Shown: one piece after another, positions 8,650 to 21,730 of the stretch
How positions within the stretch are numbered: the first letter of the stretch is position 1
How the letters are laid out: every line of letters starts with the position of its first letter
From: Epiperipatus broadwayi
Lineage: Eukaryota; Onychophora; Udeonychophora; Euonychophora; Peripatidae
Length of the DNA: 64,000 nucleotides
Direction: 5' to 3'
Assembly (NCBI GenBank): GCA_028023455.1
Contig: JAQFVV010012546.1
Location: forward strand, 2,468,081 to 2,532,080
The notes under the pieces: model-generated
Told to the model about the DNA's origin: nothing
The model's input: only the letters and a program-made list of their open reading frames with translations
The model's database searches: none
Program-made: the position numbers and the translations under genes

Positions 8650-10676
8650 AATGTAATAATATAGATATACTGTAATAATCAGTTTATTAATAGAAAAATA
8701 AAAATCAGTGATAAGTACAAATAAATCGATTCCTATTTAAATTAAACAATTTGTTTATATATCTTATTGTATATTTCAACAGTATAACCATAACTTTGAT
8801 ACAGTGATGTTTTGATGTTTAATATGTTTCCTTCTTTTCTTAACAATAAAGATAAATAATGCAAAGCATAATAGCATATTATTATATATTTTTATTTTAT
8901 TATAAAGTAAAATATTTATTCTTTATGAGATATTAAAAAAGAATATTGTCATTTACATTTCAATAGAGAATAGCGGTGTTTCTAAAGTTTTGATATAGAA
9001 AAAGATAGAACATAAAGAGAGACATAATAGATAATCACTTGTGAAATGATACAGAAATAAAAAAAAACAAAAAACTTTTTTGTCAAATCTCCATAAAAAA
9101 TTTGTAGAAGTTGGATATCAGCACCTTTACAGAATGAATTCATATTACTACAAGGATAGAAAAATATGTGTATATGCCAAAAATAAGATCAAATTATTCT
9201 ATTAATATACAATAAAATATCACATTGTAAATAAAACAAATATAAAATACAAATTTAAATCATGCTTGGGAATTCATAGATGATGTCCAGTAGAGGAAAA
9301 TGAGAAAAAAATAGCATTGAAGTAAATAAAGTGGTAAATTATATATATATATATATGATTTGGAAAAAAAAATGGTATCATTTAAAAAAAAAATATTATT
9401 ATAAATTATTTTGTTTTTTAAAAAAATAATTATTCATTTGTTTAAATACTTTGTTCATTCATTAATATTTGTTAGGTTTAAATACTACTTAATTTTTCAT
9501 ACTACATTCTAAAACAGACTTTTAAAAAAATATTTTTAGGACTTAATAGATATGTTTGCTATGATATATGTGTTTTAATAAAAATTCAAATTAGAAAGTT
9601 AAGCACATTTGCTAAAAGCAATATTTATTAGTATTTTTAAATATCTGATTGAATACAAGTATAGATAATATACTTAATATTTTTAGTATTTTTAACGAAA
9701 ATAAAAATAGAAAACATAATGAGAAATGCTGGAAAGGCAAAATGTCTATTTTTATTTGTTATTAAATATGTTATGATAAGTATACAGGTATTGAAAATTT
9801 ATCACTGCAATATCAGTAATGAAATAAAAATTGATCAGAGTTTAAAGATGATAGTTGATATCATTTAATTTCCACACTGAACATAATCAGAGAACATGAT
9901 TATAAGTCATTATTTATTTCAGTGGATAAAGGTTAATATTTATGCATAATAATTGTATATGTTTTTTTTACATGAAAAGCTAGATCATTCTTAAAGAATA
10001 GAAGACTTTTAATCACTGTATTTCAAATCTTATCTACGCTTCTGAAATTTGACTTATAGCATTTAAACAATGTGTTGGTGATGTATATTAGAACTTGCTG
10101 AATAAAGAGAGTTATGACTTCTTATGAAATAAATAGTTATAAACCTCTATTGCAGAAAAATAGTATTCTTCCAGAAGAAAAGGGTGTTGATAAATAAGTT
10201 TCTATTGAAAAGAATCATAGCATATGACAAGAAAGTTTATGCTAGACTAATTTATTTTTATAAAGATCTCATGAATTAACTTTTATTTATTCATTTTATT
10301 ATAAAGATATATTTTTTCTTAGACTAATAGAATTGAATTTATGAAGATAAAAAAAGATTGTTATAATGAATTAGTGAAGTTGTGTTTTTCTTTCACAAAT
10401 ACATATTCAACTGAACTCTTGATTGTAATATGATTTCTGTTTAGATTATATGTAACCAAATTAATAATTTTCTGTTAAAATTTACACACAATACAAAGAT
10501 TATATATAAAGAGTCCAAGTAAATATGAAAATGGTATTGATATAATGAGAATTATTGTTACCTTTATGTAGTATCTAGTTTTTTAATATGAGATAATCAT
10601 TATGTAATTTCATCTTATTTCTATAATATTGCTTTTAATATTATTTTTATGGAAATATATATATATATATATTGTA
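8650..10676. other. Unassigned AT-rich sequence
   Basis: About 2 kb of low-complexity AT-rich DNA with no recognised gene or repeat family. Short (AT)n tracts lie near 9340-9356 and 10656-10672. Confidence 0.6.
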
Positions 10677-11015
10677 CTGGGTGTGTTCATAAATTGATCC
10701 AGAGTACTCTATTTGCTAGGTTTAACTGGGTTTAAACCTTATTTATCATAATTTTATATTATAAATATTATGTGAACAAACCAGCCCTTCAAGCAGAGGG
10801 ATAGCAGAGCTATCAGTGATACCCATTCAACACATAACATGATTACATTTCCAGACTGTAGATCACCTTGACTGCTAGATTCAAACCCTTACTATCCAAG
10901 GACTTTATTTGTTTTGAGGTAAATGTCAGGTGCCAGCTAGTTACAAGAACTAATGTGTTTGGACAGTAGGCCTGTAAACCAGTGTTCAAAATATTTCATG
11001 ACTAGCTCAATCAAA
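10677..11015. repeat. Family C dispersed repeat, copy 1
   Basis: Matches 15500-15895 over most of its length: TTATCATAATTTT, CCCTTCAAGCAGAGG, ACATTTCCAGACT, TAGATTCAAA.CCTT and TTTATTTGTTTTGAGG. There is no coding frame and the two copies are well diverged. The GATTCAAA.CC stretch resembles a Pol III B box, but no A box is clear. Confidence 0.7.
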
Positions 11016-12207
11016 AGAATAAACTAACACATTTATTGATTTAATTAGTGGTAAAGAATTGACTGACAAATATTATGTTTCAAGATAATTTATCTTAAAT
11101 AAACATTTATTATTCTAATTTTAAATACTTTTATAAAAATTTCATTAAATTAGACAATGATAATTACATATACTGACTACGCACACCCTGTGAATTCATA
11201 TAATAAAATAGATTATAACACAAGCGTTAATAATACATGGCATTTAATTACATACATGAAACCAATATAACATATCCTAAAGCATTAACATACATGACAT
11301 TACAAAAACCCCACATCCATAGTTCTTTATGCATACTATAGAGTTCATTTATTAACTGACTCTGGGAGGCTTCAAATTATTGCAATGGCTATATTAATAT
11401 CAGAAATGGAAATAATAAAAGTTACAGAATAAATTAGTTGACAATGGAATTCATTATCAACTTATGTATTTAACTTTTATTATTGTTAATAATTATATAT
11501 ATTTTTTGTTTTTTTCTTAATAATTTAATAAATACCCTTTTCATAATGTTATAGAAATTTGTTTAAGACTTCTACATTCATTATAAGTATTCTCATCCCT
11601 TTGTTTCAAATCATGCTCTATAGATCTAATACGGTTATTGCTCAAGCTAGAATAATCAAAAATGTTAGTATTGTTGTGAAATTACATGAATATTATTAAC
11701 CATGATGATTCTTCTAACTGGCATACTGATCATAATTTATAAATATTTTGCATGTTCTAATAATCTATTTTACTAATTATGTATTAGTTTTTTAACTTAT
11801 AATCCATTGGTTGCATTCAAAACTCATCTCTGCTCTTATTACATTATATATAAAATCCATTAAAGCTTACAATTTATAATATATAGAGAATAGAAAATTT
11901 TCTATTAACTCATTGGAAATTAAGATATTAAACAATATATAATGTCCAATCATGTTAATCAAATTTACAATAAACTAATTGAGAGTATTTAAATAGTATT
12001 GATTTATAATATTTTATGTGTGTGTTGATTTTATATTTTTAAAAAAATATAAAAGTTTATCTGAACAAGGAAATTAACTTCACGTGTCTAATAAACAATG
12101 TTGATACTTATAGTTATACCATAATTTGAATGCAATTGTTATTTTAATTATTAAAGTTCTTCCAGTCATAACAAGGACACTGTTAGGAGAAGTATTAACT
12201 TGAGAAC
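11016..12207. other. Unassigned AT-rich sequence
   Basis: No gene or recognisable repeat is seen in this 1.2-kb stretch. Confidence 0.55.
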
Positions 12208-12223
12208 AAAGTCCATTACATTA

Positions 12224-12326
12224 GTCAAGCATTGGTGGTTGAGAGATCAGCAACAGTTGCTTTACAGGCAGTTGTCCTGGGTTAGCAGGTTTGCTTCCTG
12301 GCTGATGCTATGACAAATGGGAAAAA
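12224..12326 (+). mobile_element. tRNA-derived SINE copy 1 (with 16-bp TSD)
   Basis: The body starts GTCAAGCATTGGTGGT and keeps an A-box-like TGGTTGAGAGATC, an anticodon-arm-like CAGTTGCTTTACAGGCAGTTG region and a B-box-like GGTTTGCTTCC. It ends CTGATGCTATGACA plus an A-rich tail. The direct repeat AAAGTCCATTACATTA flanks it at 12208-12223 and 12327-12342. It is a Pol III-type SINE moved by LINE machinery. Confidence 0.9.
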
Positions 12327-12789
12327 AAAGTCCATTACATTACCTGTAATTTTTAATAAAACAACAATATTATGGTTTAACAATTATCTTTACTAGAACA
12401 TTAATCTTTTGTATTTTTCTACCCAATGAAAGATTGGACTTATTATGTAATATGATACAATAGACATGAGATAACAATTGATCATCACTGGTGGAGGTAT
12501 GTGATAACTAGCCACTTTCCAAACTTATTTTATTATCTCAAATTTTAAATCACATCAGAATTCTGAAGACTTTTATAAAGTGGCAAAAAAGTGCCAACCT
12601 CTTTAGCTTCTATGGGAGTAATGATAATAGTTAGACTAAAATTCATTGGTGAAAGATAACTCATTTGATCATTATGAAAACAATACAATACTAACCAAAA
12701 CTTATAAATTACACTAACAGCAATACCAGGTTAATAAATATATTATTGGTTTGCATATAGCACCAAAGCAGAATTGCATTAAAGAAATA

Positions 12790-12849
12790 TTCAGCTGCCA
12801 GAGTGAAGGATGAATATACTGAAAATTCCTGAGTTCAAATCCCTCTAGT

Positions 12850-12881
<32 letters not shown>

Positions 12882-12895
12882 ACTAGAGGATTTCT

Positions 12896-12930
<35 letters not shown>
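12790..12930. repeat. Family D-related fragment with palindromic (AT)n
   Basis: GGATGAATATACTG followed by GAGTTCAAATCCCTCTA matches 13335-13380 in family D. Two (AT)n runs (about 12859-12880 and 12899-12930) then follow, the first bounded by the inverted pair CTCTAGTTAT and ATAACTAGAG. The microsatellite sits inside a cruciform-prone hairpin. Confidence 0.6.
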
Positions 12931-12935
<5 letters not shown>

Positions 12936-13059
12936 AACATTCAGTATAGGCAAAATTACATACTGCCTTAGAATTACATATTGCTTAAAAAATAGATTGT
13001 CTTAGTATAAGTTCAGCCCATCACTCTCCTATTATTATATATGAATATGTAAGCTAATA

Positions 13060-13390
13060 AATAATATGAGGGGTTAGGTTGACATGATGTCTACATGGGC
13101 AAAACTATAATATCAAATCCAACAAATGCTTGGAATGTTCCATTGACAGTTTTTCAATGAAATGGACAGTTGAATAGTTGGAAGAGAGAGAGATGATTGA
13201 AGCCTGTCTATTAAATTATGAAGAATTGCTATCTTAATATAAACAAAGCACTGGTTTTATATATATGTGGGAGATTATGATCTAGCCCAACTGACGAGTT
13301 CTGGTTTTGCATGAATTATGGATGTGTGGTCATGAGGATGAATACATTAAAAAAAATTTGAGTTCAAATCCCTCTATTTACATTTATAAA
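13060..13390 (+). mobile_element. Family D hammerhead retroelement, old copy
   Basis: Aligns with 58610-58880: GGTTGACATGATG matches GGTCAACATGGGTG, then TTTTCAATGAAATGGACAGTTGAA, AAGCCTGTCTATTAAA, TTGCTATCTTAATAT and the ribozyme region. The copy is diverged and I could not find a clear flanking duplication. The segment GAGTTCAAATCCCTCTA at its right recurs at 12830. Confidence 0.7.
13274..13336 (+). ncRNA. Decayed hammerhead ribozyme, family D old copy
   Basis: CTGACGA is at 13291-13297, preceded by TTATGATCTAGCCCAA. The second core box is GAAT instead of GAAA (13313-13316). Outer helix I can still form between ATGATC and GGTCAT, a pairing changed on both sides relative to the 58.8-kb copy. 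Helix II and helix III are damaged, so this copy is probably inactive. Confidence 0.6.
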
Positions 13391-13439
13391 TTACTGTTGT
13401 GCGTTTTTTTATGACATAAAAGAGGTGGAGGTCATGTGA

Positions 13440-15410
13440 TGTTTATTGGTTTATAAATATATTTGCTTCTCTATCTACATACTCATTGTTATAACAACTT
13501 CAGAATTGTTTTGACAACTTGAAGTTTTTTTTTTATATTTCTTTTACATTAATATGGCATTTCTTACATGACATATTTTAGTGTAATTTTGTTTAATTAG
13601 ACCCATCTTCCTCATATAGATAATTCATTATTATAAAATATATACTTTATGGTCAATTAAAATAAATAAACTAACATGACAATAACTACTAATTGTTATG
13701 TGTCTGTAAAATACATTTATAAATAAACAAATGTACATATATATAATATTAATTGTCATACCGTACTATTTTCTATATATTATACTTTAATATTATCAAT
13801 TTAGATAAAACAATAATCTTCCTCATTATATAAATATATGTATGTATAATGATTGCCATTAGATGAAAATGTTAATAAATAGGCATGCATACTTATATCT
13901 AGATCAATCTCATTCCTTCCCTCAATACACATACATACATAATTTGTTGAATCAGTTCTCTAAAATATTTACAAAAATCTCCATCATTATATAAAAATAA
14001 ATAAATTATCCTCCTCTTCCTGGCGATTTTAAAAATTTTTTAGACGTGAGAAATCATAACTTTAATTATAACTACTAGCATAAGAAAATTGTTGTCTGGC
14101 TCCATATTAAGCTTTCATCTGTATTACCAATTAACTAAAGTACATAAAGTTATCCCAGGATTCTTCAACATAAAGAATTATGGGATATATGACAAATCTT
14201 TTAGATCAAATATTTTATTTTTAACCATTTATTGAGCATTAAAGTATTTTTATCTTCAAATGATTTACTTTTATATATATTTAAATTTAATTTTTAATTA
14301 ATAATAAAAATGAATTACTATTATTGAAACATAATAACATATTGCCATATACTTAGCGATTCATGTCTTAATATTGAAACAACACGGTCAACATACGTTT
14401 TATAAACTACACATATTACGATATCTGTATGTTGGAAGTATATTTATGAATCTTTATATTTTCTATCTTTTGTTTTTTTTTTATTTTCTTTGATAAAATT
14501 GCATTATATATATATTGTTTATTTATTTTTTATTCAAGATAATCATTCTATAAATTAGAAGGTTTATTGCTCAACATCATTGAAAGAGTATATATATATA
14601 TCACATATTTGCAAAGAATTCTGTTTATGAATAACCACGTATGAAGTAAAAAGCCAGAGGATTAAAGGAGGAAATAGCTGCTGAGAAAATTTTATTCAAA
14701 GCCTGGAAAATGACTAAAAAGAGTATATTTGAAATGAAATTAAATAATGCCTCGAGTGAAGTTTAGAGATTAAACATATTGTAGATTTTCAAAAATGTAA
14801 AGTCTTAATAAACTTCTTATATATTCATATATAATAAGAAGTAAATTTTATCAGTTTAGTGCGAAATTTTAAGCTTTAATATTAATTAACATCACATGTA
14901 AAATAATTGGACCACTATCCAATATTGCATGCTTTGACTACAATGTAGTCTCATCGGCAACTGTCAACTAAAGCAGAGTAATGGGAGGAGATTTTAGTAT
15001 AAATGAATGGATGCAATAAATGGTACTTTTAAAATGAGACACCACTGTCAATGTTACTTTATAGTTCAAATTTATATAGTATTATACACACATGTATATA
15101 CATTTCCAACAGTTAGTAATAAATATGTAAGTGCATCTTTCTCTTTAACTCAATCCTATCACTACTATTCATCAGCCTAGAAGTCAGAACTCTTCTTTCA
15201 TACACTTAATGCATTTTTTCCAATGACTCAGCTTACTTCTTTTTTTTTTTTCCAAATGAATAAGACATAAATAGCACATATTGTAATTTTTTTTAAAAAA
15301 AAAAAAACTATTTTTTTTAGATATTTTTTAAATTTATGCATATATATTATATATTACAAATAGCTATTTTATCACAATATTCTGAAACATATAACCAACG
15401 ATATATGAAA
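13440..15410. other. Unassigned AT-rich sequence
   Basis: Nearly 2 kb of AT-rich DNA without recognised genes or repeat families. A 27-base resemblance to the family A 3' end (GTCATGTGATGTTTATTGG) occurs at 13431-13449. Confidence 0.55.
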
Positions 15411-15415
15411 AGGAT

Positions 15416-15475
15416 AAATGATCCCCGAGATATGCATTTCATGCTGAACCAGCACTCGTCAGGGACCAGATCACA
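15416..15475 (-). ncRNA. Hammerhead ribozyme of family D type
   Basis: The minus strand reads CTGACGA (15456-15462), helix II as TGCTGGTTCAGCA, GAAA (15437-15440 complement), a near-palindromic ATGCATAT and a TC cleavage site followed by TCGGGGATC. Helix II (TGC with GCA, plus an extra pair) is excellent and matches the 58.8-kb copy. The inner helix I strand before CTGACGA appears about two bases short (GGTCC opposite TCGGGG), so folding may be weakened. It adjoins the family C copy to its right and may be that element's ribozyme. Confidence 0.7.
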
Positions 15476-15499
15476 ATATCTTATGTATTTATTCATCAT

Positions 15500-15895
15500 T
15501 CATTCAACATATTGAATTGGGTCTGATAAATGAACTTATTTAATTGGATTCAAACACCTTTTATCATAATTTTTTAATTTATATTATTAATATTACATGA
15601 ATGGACTGACCCTTCAAGCAGAGGGGAGAATACCATTGGTAGCAAAGCCATCAACAATACCCATAGTCAGATTGAGCTATGCTAAGCATAACACAATCAC
15701 ATTTCCAGACTATGGCCTGCCTCGGATTCTAGATTCAAATCCTTGCCATTCAAAGTATTTTATTTGTTTTGAGGATTAACCTCAAGCACTGACCAATCAT
15801 CAGTTATATAATCAGCATGCTTTGGATGACAGGCACACAATCCAGTCCTTGAAATATCCCATGACTAACACACACTGTTTCAGGGCCCAGCATAT
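15500..15895. repeat. Family C dispersed repeat, copy 2
   Basis: Second copy of the repeat at 10677-11015, carrying the same landmarks (CCCTTCAAGCAGAGG, ACATTTCCAGACT, ATTTGTTTTGAGG). A hammerhead lies at its left end on the minus strand, so in minus orientation the element would end with the ribozyme. A 60-residue plus-strand open frame here has no recognisable protein features. Confidence 0.7.
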
Positions 15896-15899
15896 TTAC

Positions 15900-18430
15900 T
15901 TAACATATAAAATAACTCTACACTAATTTACTGGTGACACAGTGATAAGAGAAAAAGAGAAAACAGACAAAATAAAATTTAAAAAAAACATTAACATTTA
16001 ATTATTTATGCACATATATATATTTACTACAATATAAAATAGCACAATAAATTTTCACATAAGAAAGTTTTAAATGATTACTTTAGGCTATAGTTATAAT
16101 AGTCCATTAATTAAAGTTCTTTTCATTTAAAATTAATTGTGTACACAGTATTTACCCATGTTTTTATTTTGTGTGTATTGTCCAATGGGTTTTTTTTTCC
16201 ATTGGTTTTGCTTTCCAAGTGGTTGGCCTTTTGTTTCTCCATTGATGGTTTTACAGCTTTCCTTCCAGGTTTATGTCAAATAATAAGAGAGAAAAAGGAT
16301 ATGTGGCCACTTCAATTCACTATCTAGGCATTTGTTTTGGGCATTGGTTCAGGCAAGCACAGTTGACTTGACAGAGGACTAGAGTTTTAGCAAAGTATGT
16401 TGCTATTTCAGTTGGGTCTGCACTAAAGTGGTGCACAATAGTAATAACTGGTCTGCTTCTGCACTTACAATTCTCCAAACTCTGTATCTGCATTTTGGAT
16501 TCTGTCTGTACTTCTAGCAATCTGACTGTATAGCAATGCAAACTGTATATCATAAAAAAAACCCAGACTGATGAATGATCTCATACATGGCAGCCCTGAT
16601 TGAATAACAATAGAGAGAATGACTTTATATACTTTTCCTCTCCTATTGTTTTAATTTCTTATCATTATTTTTAATTTTGATCTTAACTTGAAATCTGCCT
16701 TTTAATTAATTTTACATTTCTTGTTATCTTAATCCTTGTTCAGATTCATCTAAACAATCTCGATAAGATAGTTTACAGTTTTTTTAATTAATACAATTTA
16801 ATCAGAAATCTTATAAACTAATTAATTAAATTTTTGAGTTTTACAAACATTTTATTTGTACAGATTATTTTTAGTCTGATTTCACATTTTCTTATTTTAT
16901 ACATTATAATAGTTTTCTTTACAAAGAAAAAGAGAGAGAGAGAGAGAAAAGAGTGTCTTAAATTTTCTCTAATTTTATTTTAGATTTCTCCCCCCTCTTG
17001 CTAAGAAGTTTTATTCTAATACAAAAATATGATGCAATATTTTGCTGTGCAAAATGTCACTTTAAAAATTTTTAAACTAATCTTTTTTTATTTAAAAAAC
17101 ATAAAACATGTAACACTATTCACTAGTGGTACAATATAGATAGATAGCAAATTAGTACAGTTTAATTGATAAGGTTCAATTTTCTGCACTCACATATTTG
17201 GAATCAATGACTTTATAGAATTATATTAGTAACTTTTACTAATCGGTCATTAAACTAGGAATTATATCTAGCTCAAATATACTCTTTAATTCTCAATTAA
17301 TAAAACGTGTGGTCTTATAGAGATATCAACATTTGAGTTAAATACTGATCAGATAAATCTATTATCCATGAAATTTTGGTTGTTATTCTGCTGTTGTTGA
17401 GAGATTTTTAAATTTTTAGAATACCTGAAGAGACCATATTATATCTGAAACATATAATATGAAAAAACACGTAATGATATAAAAGCTTAAACATTATGAT
17501 ATGTTAAATTTTTTTTTAAATGCGGCATTGATTTTTTTCCCGATTCTTGTTTCTGAACAAAACTCCTCCAAGACCATTGGTCAATCACAAATGCCAAAAT
17601 TAAATGTTTCAAAGCTTTTCACATTTTTATTATTATTGGTGCAATAATTTTATTTTAATAAAATCTGGTAGATATCACAGAAATTAATTTGCACTACCAC
17701 CACTTTCTATTACATATATAAATACATAAAGCATTAAACAATAGAATCATTTTTTTGAGAAACATAACTAAATATGGAAGAAATCCAATGTGATTACAGA
17801 AGCATCAGACACTCCCACATTAATATTTCAGGCATTTTTGTTTCCCTGTGCCACTTATTAGCAAGAAAAAATCCATTCATTGTAGACTAATACTAATTAG
17901 AGCGCAATAAAAAAAATCCCGAAAAAAACATATTTAGGGTTACAATATATCTTTAAAAATGAAAGAACAAAACAATCCCAACCATTTCACTAAATGGATG
18001 AAATATTGATTACCAAAGAAAAAGAATAGAATATTTATTGATGCTTTGTAAATGCAAGATAAGCCCTTGAGGTTACCACAGTTAGCAGGGAAAAAACGAT
18101 AAATGGATACTTGATTATAATAAATTTGTATCTTTATTTAAATACCACTGCCTAGTTGAAATAGTTTATTTCACAATTTTATGAGACAATCTAAACTACT
18201 AAAATAGTATAAAAATATTCCCCATGAATGCTGGTAAAAAAATTGTGATCAGCCCTTAATGAATGTATTTTAGAGCAGTCTAAAATGTCAAAAATCAATT
18301 GAATATTCAGAAAAAATGACAATCATGAGATTTTTAGAAATCAATTATTATTGATATACTATAAAATACATATTTCTCTATTTATCCAAGTTCCCTAGTT
18401 TATAATATATCTTCTTCATATAGAAAATTT
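15900..18430. other. Unassigned sequence
   Basis: No gene is recognised. The part at 16140-16620 is more complex and less AT-rich, with open frames of 62 and 77 codons on opposite strands, neither resembling a known domain. A CTGATGA at 16567 has no partner box. A short (GA)n tract lies near 16930-16948. Confidence 0.5.
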
Positions 18431-18439
18431 CTTATTTCA

Positions 18440-19080
18440 TCCACTCATCTTACATGTATTTTTTTCTAGATGTTATTTTAATTTCTTGGGTTCCATTTTA
18501 ATATTTCAATTGTTCATCTATTATCACATCTTTTAGAAATATGTCCAAACCAGTTCCATTTCACACTTTTGCAAATATATTTATGATATCTCTTTATTCT
18601 CTCAATCCAGTACTAATTGTTGATCTCTCTTTGTTATTCAATGTTAATCTCTTTATGATGATAAGAAGTCTTTGTATTGTTTTTTTGGCTAATTGTCCAA
18701 TTTGTAGATTCTTAATTAAAACTGTTAAAACACATATATTAATAAAAACATTTTTTCAAATGCATAGGCATATTTTCTTATAATATCAAGATATTTCCAT
18801 CAAAAACACTCCACACAAATGTAATTTTTTGATTAATTTCATTCACTATATTTCCATCTGTATTAATAATCTTACCAATATAATTATAGTTGTCAATGGC
18901 TTTTAATTTATAACTATCACTATTTTTTTCTAAGAAATCCAATGAACATTATTTCAGTCATTTTAGTATTTACTTTTAGTCCTTTTCTTTGTTTTCATCT
19001 AATGATTTTTGCAATATTTATTGAAGCACTGAAGCTTTATTTTTAAAAACTCCAAAATTATTTGCAATGTCTAGATGACA
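18440..19080 (-). pseudogene. RTE-like LINE remnant, copy 1
   Basis: On the minus strand this aligns at the nucleotide level with the LINE tails at 19858-20340 and 35990-36360. Shared landmarks are AATTGTTCATCTATTATCA, TCTTTTAGAAATATGTCCA and the TTTGTATTG region in plus-strand reading. Its right part encodes a shattered stretch resembling GLKVNTKMTEIM, the end of the reverse transcriptase (the GLKMN..KTKVM block). Many stops and frameshifts are present. Only the C-terminal RT to 3' region survives. Confidence 0.7.
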
Positions 19081-19789
19081 TAAATATTTTTTTATAATTA
19101 GGGATTAGGATGGGAAGCTAAGGGAAAAATTTAAAAGAATATCAATTTTTATAAGGATTTTAATAATATTAATTTCAACTTGATTTCACCTCAAGAACAT
19201 AACATACTCAAATAAGTTAACTTACTTATCTATCATTTAAAAAAATGAGTTATAAAAGTAGTAATGCCTAAGATTGATTTGAATATAGAGAACACAAGAA
19301 TAAACTGGCATGCAAATACATGAATGAAATTACCATATAAAATGTATTATATTACACATTTTGTTCTCTCTTTTTTATGTTACTAGCTGACGTAATTAAT
19401 ATACATTTTACATATAAGCAAAACTTCTAATCTGTTTTATAATTGCTTAACCATCATTCTAAAAGAAATAGTAATGAAATTAAATTTAGTGTGTGTAAAT
19501 ATATATATATATATAAACGTTATCTTAATAACAGATTATCTTCAGATACATTCTGCTTTACCATTTCTATCTTTGATTATGTTAAAATATTTAAGCAAGA
19601 TCGGTAAAGAATTGTGTTAAGATTGTTGACAATAGTGTCATGCTTATAGATATACGTGAATAATTTCTGTTCTTTAATTAAACCGTTAAAGAAAAAATCA
19701 ATTTCTATTTTTTTTTTAAATATATCTGATTTTTAGTAATAATACACAGATTAATATGGAGTACAATATTTCATATGGTATTTCTTTTC

Positions 19790-19857
19790 TTTAAGTTTTA
19801 TTTCACTGACCAGTGATAGATAGCATGAGAATTGGACCAGTAATCTTTAGATTTATG
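19790..19857 (-). mobile_element. Fragment of tRNA-like SINE family F
   Basis: CACTGACCAGTGATAGATAG and ATCTTTAGATT match the SINE-like arm at 25705-25763 (CTGACCAGTGACTATAATAG, ATCTTTAGATT). It is truncated where the LINE tail begins. Confidence 0.45.
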
Positions 19858-20340
19858 AATCATCATCATCATCAACCATTATCAATCCACTGCAGGATGA
19901 AGATCTCTCCAAGTTCAATCCATCTTTTCCTATCTTTAGCTTCTCTTCTCCACATCACCCCTGCACACTTCTTATTTCATCCATCTCACATGTTTCTTTC
20001 TGGGTCTTTTACAATCTCTTGGAATCCAGTTCAAAATTTCAATTGTCCATCTATTATCATGTCTTCTAGCAATATGTCCAGCCCAACTCCACTTCAGTCT
20101 TTTAATTTTTTCAATGAGGTCAGTAACACCTGTTTGTTCTCTTACCCATACATTGTGTTTTCAATCTCTTCTTGTATCTCCTAACGTGCATCTCCATATT
20201 TCTTTGAGTGGTTTGAAGTCTCTGTATTGCTCTTCTATTAAGTATCCAAGTCTCAGATCCATAAGTAAAAACTGAATTTTAAATGATTCTCTATCCAACT
20301 GGATTATCTTGTGCAAGCGAATAGTATCAATTTTTTTTAT
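19858..20340 (-). pseudogene. RTE-like LINE remnant, copy 2, with (TGA)n tail
   Basis: The minus strand carries the C-terminal region and 3' end of an RTE-type LINE. Residues around M.I.DGQLKFWTGFQEI match the conserved post-RT block seen in many animal LINEs. The 3' end is a (TGA)n microsatellite (seen as CATCATCATCATCA at 19860-19873), a typical RTE-clade tail. The long plus-strand open frame here is only the antisense shadow. The 5' portion is missing and frames are broken. Confidence 0.7.
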
Positions 20341-21730
20341 TTATAAATATTAATGAATTTTTTTCTGATTTCTCGATCAAGATCAAGATTCATAATTAGT
20401 TTCCAAACATAATTGGCACATGATGCTCTATTATTTTAGACATTCCTGATGTTTTCTTTTTGTTGATAGTTTAATCATTAATGATGAAAAGAATATAAAA
20501 ATTATTTGAAAAGAAAAAATGTATGTTTAAAGTAGGATACATTACATGTTCTATTATGATGATTATCTAGCAATACAACTTCTAAATTTCTATTTCTAAT
20601 TAATTACATGGAAATAACATCATTTGTTTATATATATGTGAAAATCATGGTTAGAGAAACAACCTATTATGTTTGTGATCAAATTCTGAATCTGAGTGTA
20701 ATAAAATTTGGATATTTTTTTTAGGTTGCAATAAAATAGGATATTTTTTTCAGATATATTATTATAACCAACCCAGATTATTATACTAAATTATTTGTAA
20801 AATAAATATTTCCTTGTTTTTAGTTAGATAGTAAAACAAAGAAATAAACATTTAAATCTTTAGCCTTTCAGAAGTTGACCTTTTGGCAACATTTTCTATT
20901 TATTTGTTTTCTTTTATTGGATAGGGTTTGCCATGAAGTCAATGATTTAATAGTTGTTTACCTTTTTTGGATTCTATACTATTACATATTTGTATGCTAC
21001 ATGTTCCCTCAGTGTAATATTAGTGCAACCACCTATCACATAATATAGTATGGGTTCAAATCAAGATAGATCAACTTGATTTTTTTTCAGTATTAAAAAG
21101 GGTTAAATTTTCTTCATTTTTTTAGGAAGATGTCTACTAATCAATATCATTAAACAAATGATATCCAGCTATTCTTAGACAGTGGATAACATAAGAATGG
21201 ATGTATCTCAAACACTCTATCAGAAATTTTGCAATTGTATTGAATAATGTCTTTCTTTTATTGTCCTCTACATGAAGCTATTGAGAGAAATTGCTGTATA
21301 GTGGGGTTTTAAGGTCTTACTTACTTTTTATTTATATATATATAATTATGTTTATAAAAGTTTTTGATACATATTATTAAAATTAACTTAAAATTTCCAA
21401 TCATATTTGTGATATCAGGTGTTTTTGGATATTCTAATACCATGATACTATAGTGCAACAATTTAATTGAGCATATCAAAATGTTTTAGCTTTAAAATTG
21501 ATACAGAAATATTTATTCTCATAATTGGAACCATCTATTGATCAATACAATGTATAAATTTTAAAATAAAAACATAATCTTTTGGTCAGATGACAGATGT
21601 AAAAGGGCTGTTTACTTGCTTTTATTTTACTAAAGCTAATTTACAACATTTTAGTAATTGCAAAGCGGAACTAATTATCTCCCGCGGAGTTATGTAGCGC
21701 CCAAAATCAAGGAAAATATAAAATGATAAA
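20341..21730. other. Unassigned AT-rich sequence
   Basis: No gene or family is recognised. GGGTTCAAATCAAG at 21053-21066 faintly resembles a Pol III B box but lacks context. Confidence 0.5.

Noticed and set aside
16563-16600. CTGATGA at 16567 as a hammerhead core
   Set aside because: No GAAA box or pairing partners within range.
19813-20184. 123-codon plus-strand frame with a His run
   Set aside because: Antisense shadow of a LINE 3' end; the His run is the (TGA)n tail read backwards.
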